From a virus, in the IMG/VR virus record IMGVR_UViG_3300042402_000456, positions 1 to 21,743 of that record: a DNA stretch of 21,743 bases; one strand, given 5' to 3'. Under the pieces are notes generated by a model, which was not told the origin of the DNA, ran no database searches, and saw nothing but the letters and a program-made list of their open reading frames with translations. The position numbers were made by a program, and so were the translations under genes. Positions within the stretch are counted from its first letter, which is position 1. The number at the start of each line of letters is the position of its first letter. Below are positions 20,933 through 21,743 of the stretch, piece by piece.

Positions 20933-21149
20933 GACGTTTGTCATCTATCAACACATCATGACCTGCTGCCTTGTCAAAGTATATCTCGTTAGACTCTGAT
21001 ATTCCAGAGACTAACGAACCTACCGACACAACAACAGCCTTATTATATCTTAACTCACGCTTATCTTCCATTGTCATTATTAGACCTGACTTATTCTCTG
21101 ACTTGTCAGCTATCCGCTCGACAATCAGAAACTTATTTAGAACCTTCAT
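20892..21149 (-). CDS. groES: Phage co-chaperonin GroES, short form (85 aa)
   Basis: GroES-type beta-barrel subunit: opening strand VLNKFLIVERI (3-13), mobile loop ADKSENKSGLIMTMEDKRE (14-32) with the hydrophobic triplet L23-I24-M25 in place of the usual I-V-L, strand AVVVSVG (38-44), then DVLIDDKRLTVIQEKDVVCVL to the end, which matches the GroES closing pattern (V-I-x-x-x-x-x-V-x-x-E-x-D-I-x-A-V). It is 12 residues shorter than the 97-aa E. coli protein, mainly because the roof hairpin is reduced. Seven subunits would cap the phage or host GroEL. The ATG lies 17 bases inside the 3' end of groEL, so it is translated after groEL. Its 3' end overlaps the opposing gene at 20414-20932. Confidence 0.85.
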   Translation of the reverse strand: MKVLNKFLIVERIADKSENKSGLIMTMEDKRELRYNKAVVVSVGSLVSGISESNEIYFDKAAGHDVLIDDKRLTVIQEKDVVCVL

Positions 21150-21743
21150 AGTCTCTTACATTTGTGATTATTGCATTCGTACTCATGATTGTTGTAGCAA
21201 CCGACACAGCATTCAATAGTGCGTTCTTCGTGACTTTTGTCGGATCAATAATCCCCAACTTCATCATCTCACCATACTGCTCACCCTTCACGTCATAACC
21301 CATACCGTCTTTACGGTGTGATAATATCTCGTCACTATCCTTGCCAGCGTTCTCAACGATCTGCCTAAATGGTGCTCTTAATGCATGTATCATTATGTCA
21401 TTCGCTACACCGTCAGGTATTAGATCATAACTCGCATCCAATAACGCTACACCACCACCAGGTAATATACCATCCTCCAACGCAGCCTGAACAGCACACA
21501 CAGCATCGTCAATCCTATCCTTCTTCTCCTTCTGCTCAATGTCACTCAACGCTCCTACATATATAACACCAACACCACCAGACAAATTAGCAATTCGCTC
21601 ATTTAAAAAATTCTTCTCATCATCATTTGTAGCTGCATCACGCATGTCCTTGAGCTCATTAACTCTATTAACAATCTCTTGCTCCCTCGACTCACTATGC
21701 ATGAACACCGTCATGTTATTACTAACAATAACCTTTGTAGCCC
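21133..21743 (-). CDS. groEL: Phage chaperonin GroEL, C-terminal part (5' end outside window)
   Basis: The frame is open to the window edge (upstream residues LTKVIVSNN match E. coli AKRVVINKD), so the apparent ATG at 21714 is internal and only about the last 200 residues are seen. Alignment by eye to E. coli GroEL is continuous. ERIANLSGGVGVIYVGALSD covers the hinge, KDRIDDAVCAVQAALEDGIL keeps the catalytic Asp (D398), PGGGVALL the equatorial glycines and GIIDPTKVTKNALL the nucleotide-binding Asp (D495). The C-terminus stops at DYEGSK without the Gly-Gly-Met tail. Odd points: at positions equivalent to 461-464 (EPSV) it has DSDE, and the nucleotide-contact NAA (479-481) is DVK. It would fold phage virion proteins together with the GroES encoded just downstream. 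Confidence 0.95.
   Translation of the reverse strand, partial: ATKVIVSNNMTVFMHSESREQEIVNRVNELKDMRDAATNDDEKNFLNERIANLSGGVGVIYVGALSDIEQKEKKDRIDDAVCAVQAALEDGILPGGGVALLDASYDLIPDGVANDIMIHALRAPFRQIVENAGKDSDEILSHRKDGMGYDVKGEQYGEMMKLGIIDPTKVTKNALLNAVSVATTIMSTNAIITNVRDYEGSK

Noticed and set aside
21133-21714. GroEL starting at the ATG at 21714
   Set aside because: The frame stays open to the window edge, and the residues before this Met align with GroEL (TKVIVSNN against AKRVVINK). The Met is internal.

Overview
The window is part of the late (virion and lysis) region of a tailed phage, almost certainly a short-tailed phage of a Bacteroidetes (Flavobacteria-type) host. It looks related to the crAss-like phages and their many uncultured aquatic relatives. 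Grounds for the phage call are the block of terminase, portal, scaffold-like and capsid genes and the lysis cassette. Grounds for the host call are AT-rich DNA, almost no Shine-Dalgarno sequences, and seven intergenic copies of the Bacteroidetes -7 promoter box TAnnTTTG on the coding strand. The crAss-like link rests on recognising the portal (long Gln-rich coiled-coil tail), the terminase, the capsid protein and the two connector-type proteins at the left end. It is an inference from memory, not a database result.

Nearly everything is on the minus strand and is transcribed from high to low coordinates. From right to left: the C-terminal part of a phage GroEL (cut by the window edge) is followed by an overlapping short GroES (20892-21743). 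One plus-strand gene follows (20414-20932, winged-helix-type regulator). It converges on groES and diverges from the tail/lysis operon through a very compact double promoter (20387-20408). The tail-appendage genes (14590-20387) include a GTA-type spike base protein, a large repeat-built fibre and a duplicated two-domain adhesin. The lysis cassette (13037-14593) has a spanin-like lipoprotein, a holin and an amidase endolysin. After it come a C-type-lectin-like DUF1566 receptor-binding candidate and small conserved genes. The packaging and head module (1841-11780) holds a tandem GroES-like protein, a terS candidate, terL, portal, two unknown genes, a scaffold candidate and the major capsid protein. 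Two head-tail connector/ring candidates (1-1449) end the window on the left.

Genes are packed with ATGA or TAATG overlaps. Three small genes were found by reading the gaps: 12900-13037 (45 aa), 18653-18781 (42 aa) and 20241-20387 (48 aa). Two strong intrinsic terminators lie behind the capsid gene (2641-2673) and behind the 94-aa gene (1466-1492).

The most interesting points are the following. (1) The 186-aa protein upstream of the terminase genes reads as two GroES-like domains in tandem, in a phage that also has its own GroEL and a separate GroES. (2) groEL precedes groES, the reverse of bacterial operons, and GroEL has unusual residues at its inter-ring and nucleotide sites. (3) The 224-base gap upstream of the scaffold/capsid genes holds two inverted repeats with identical 17-base spacers plus a 16-base direct repeat, and looks like an operator array.
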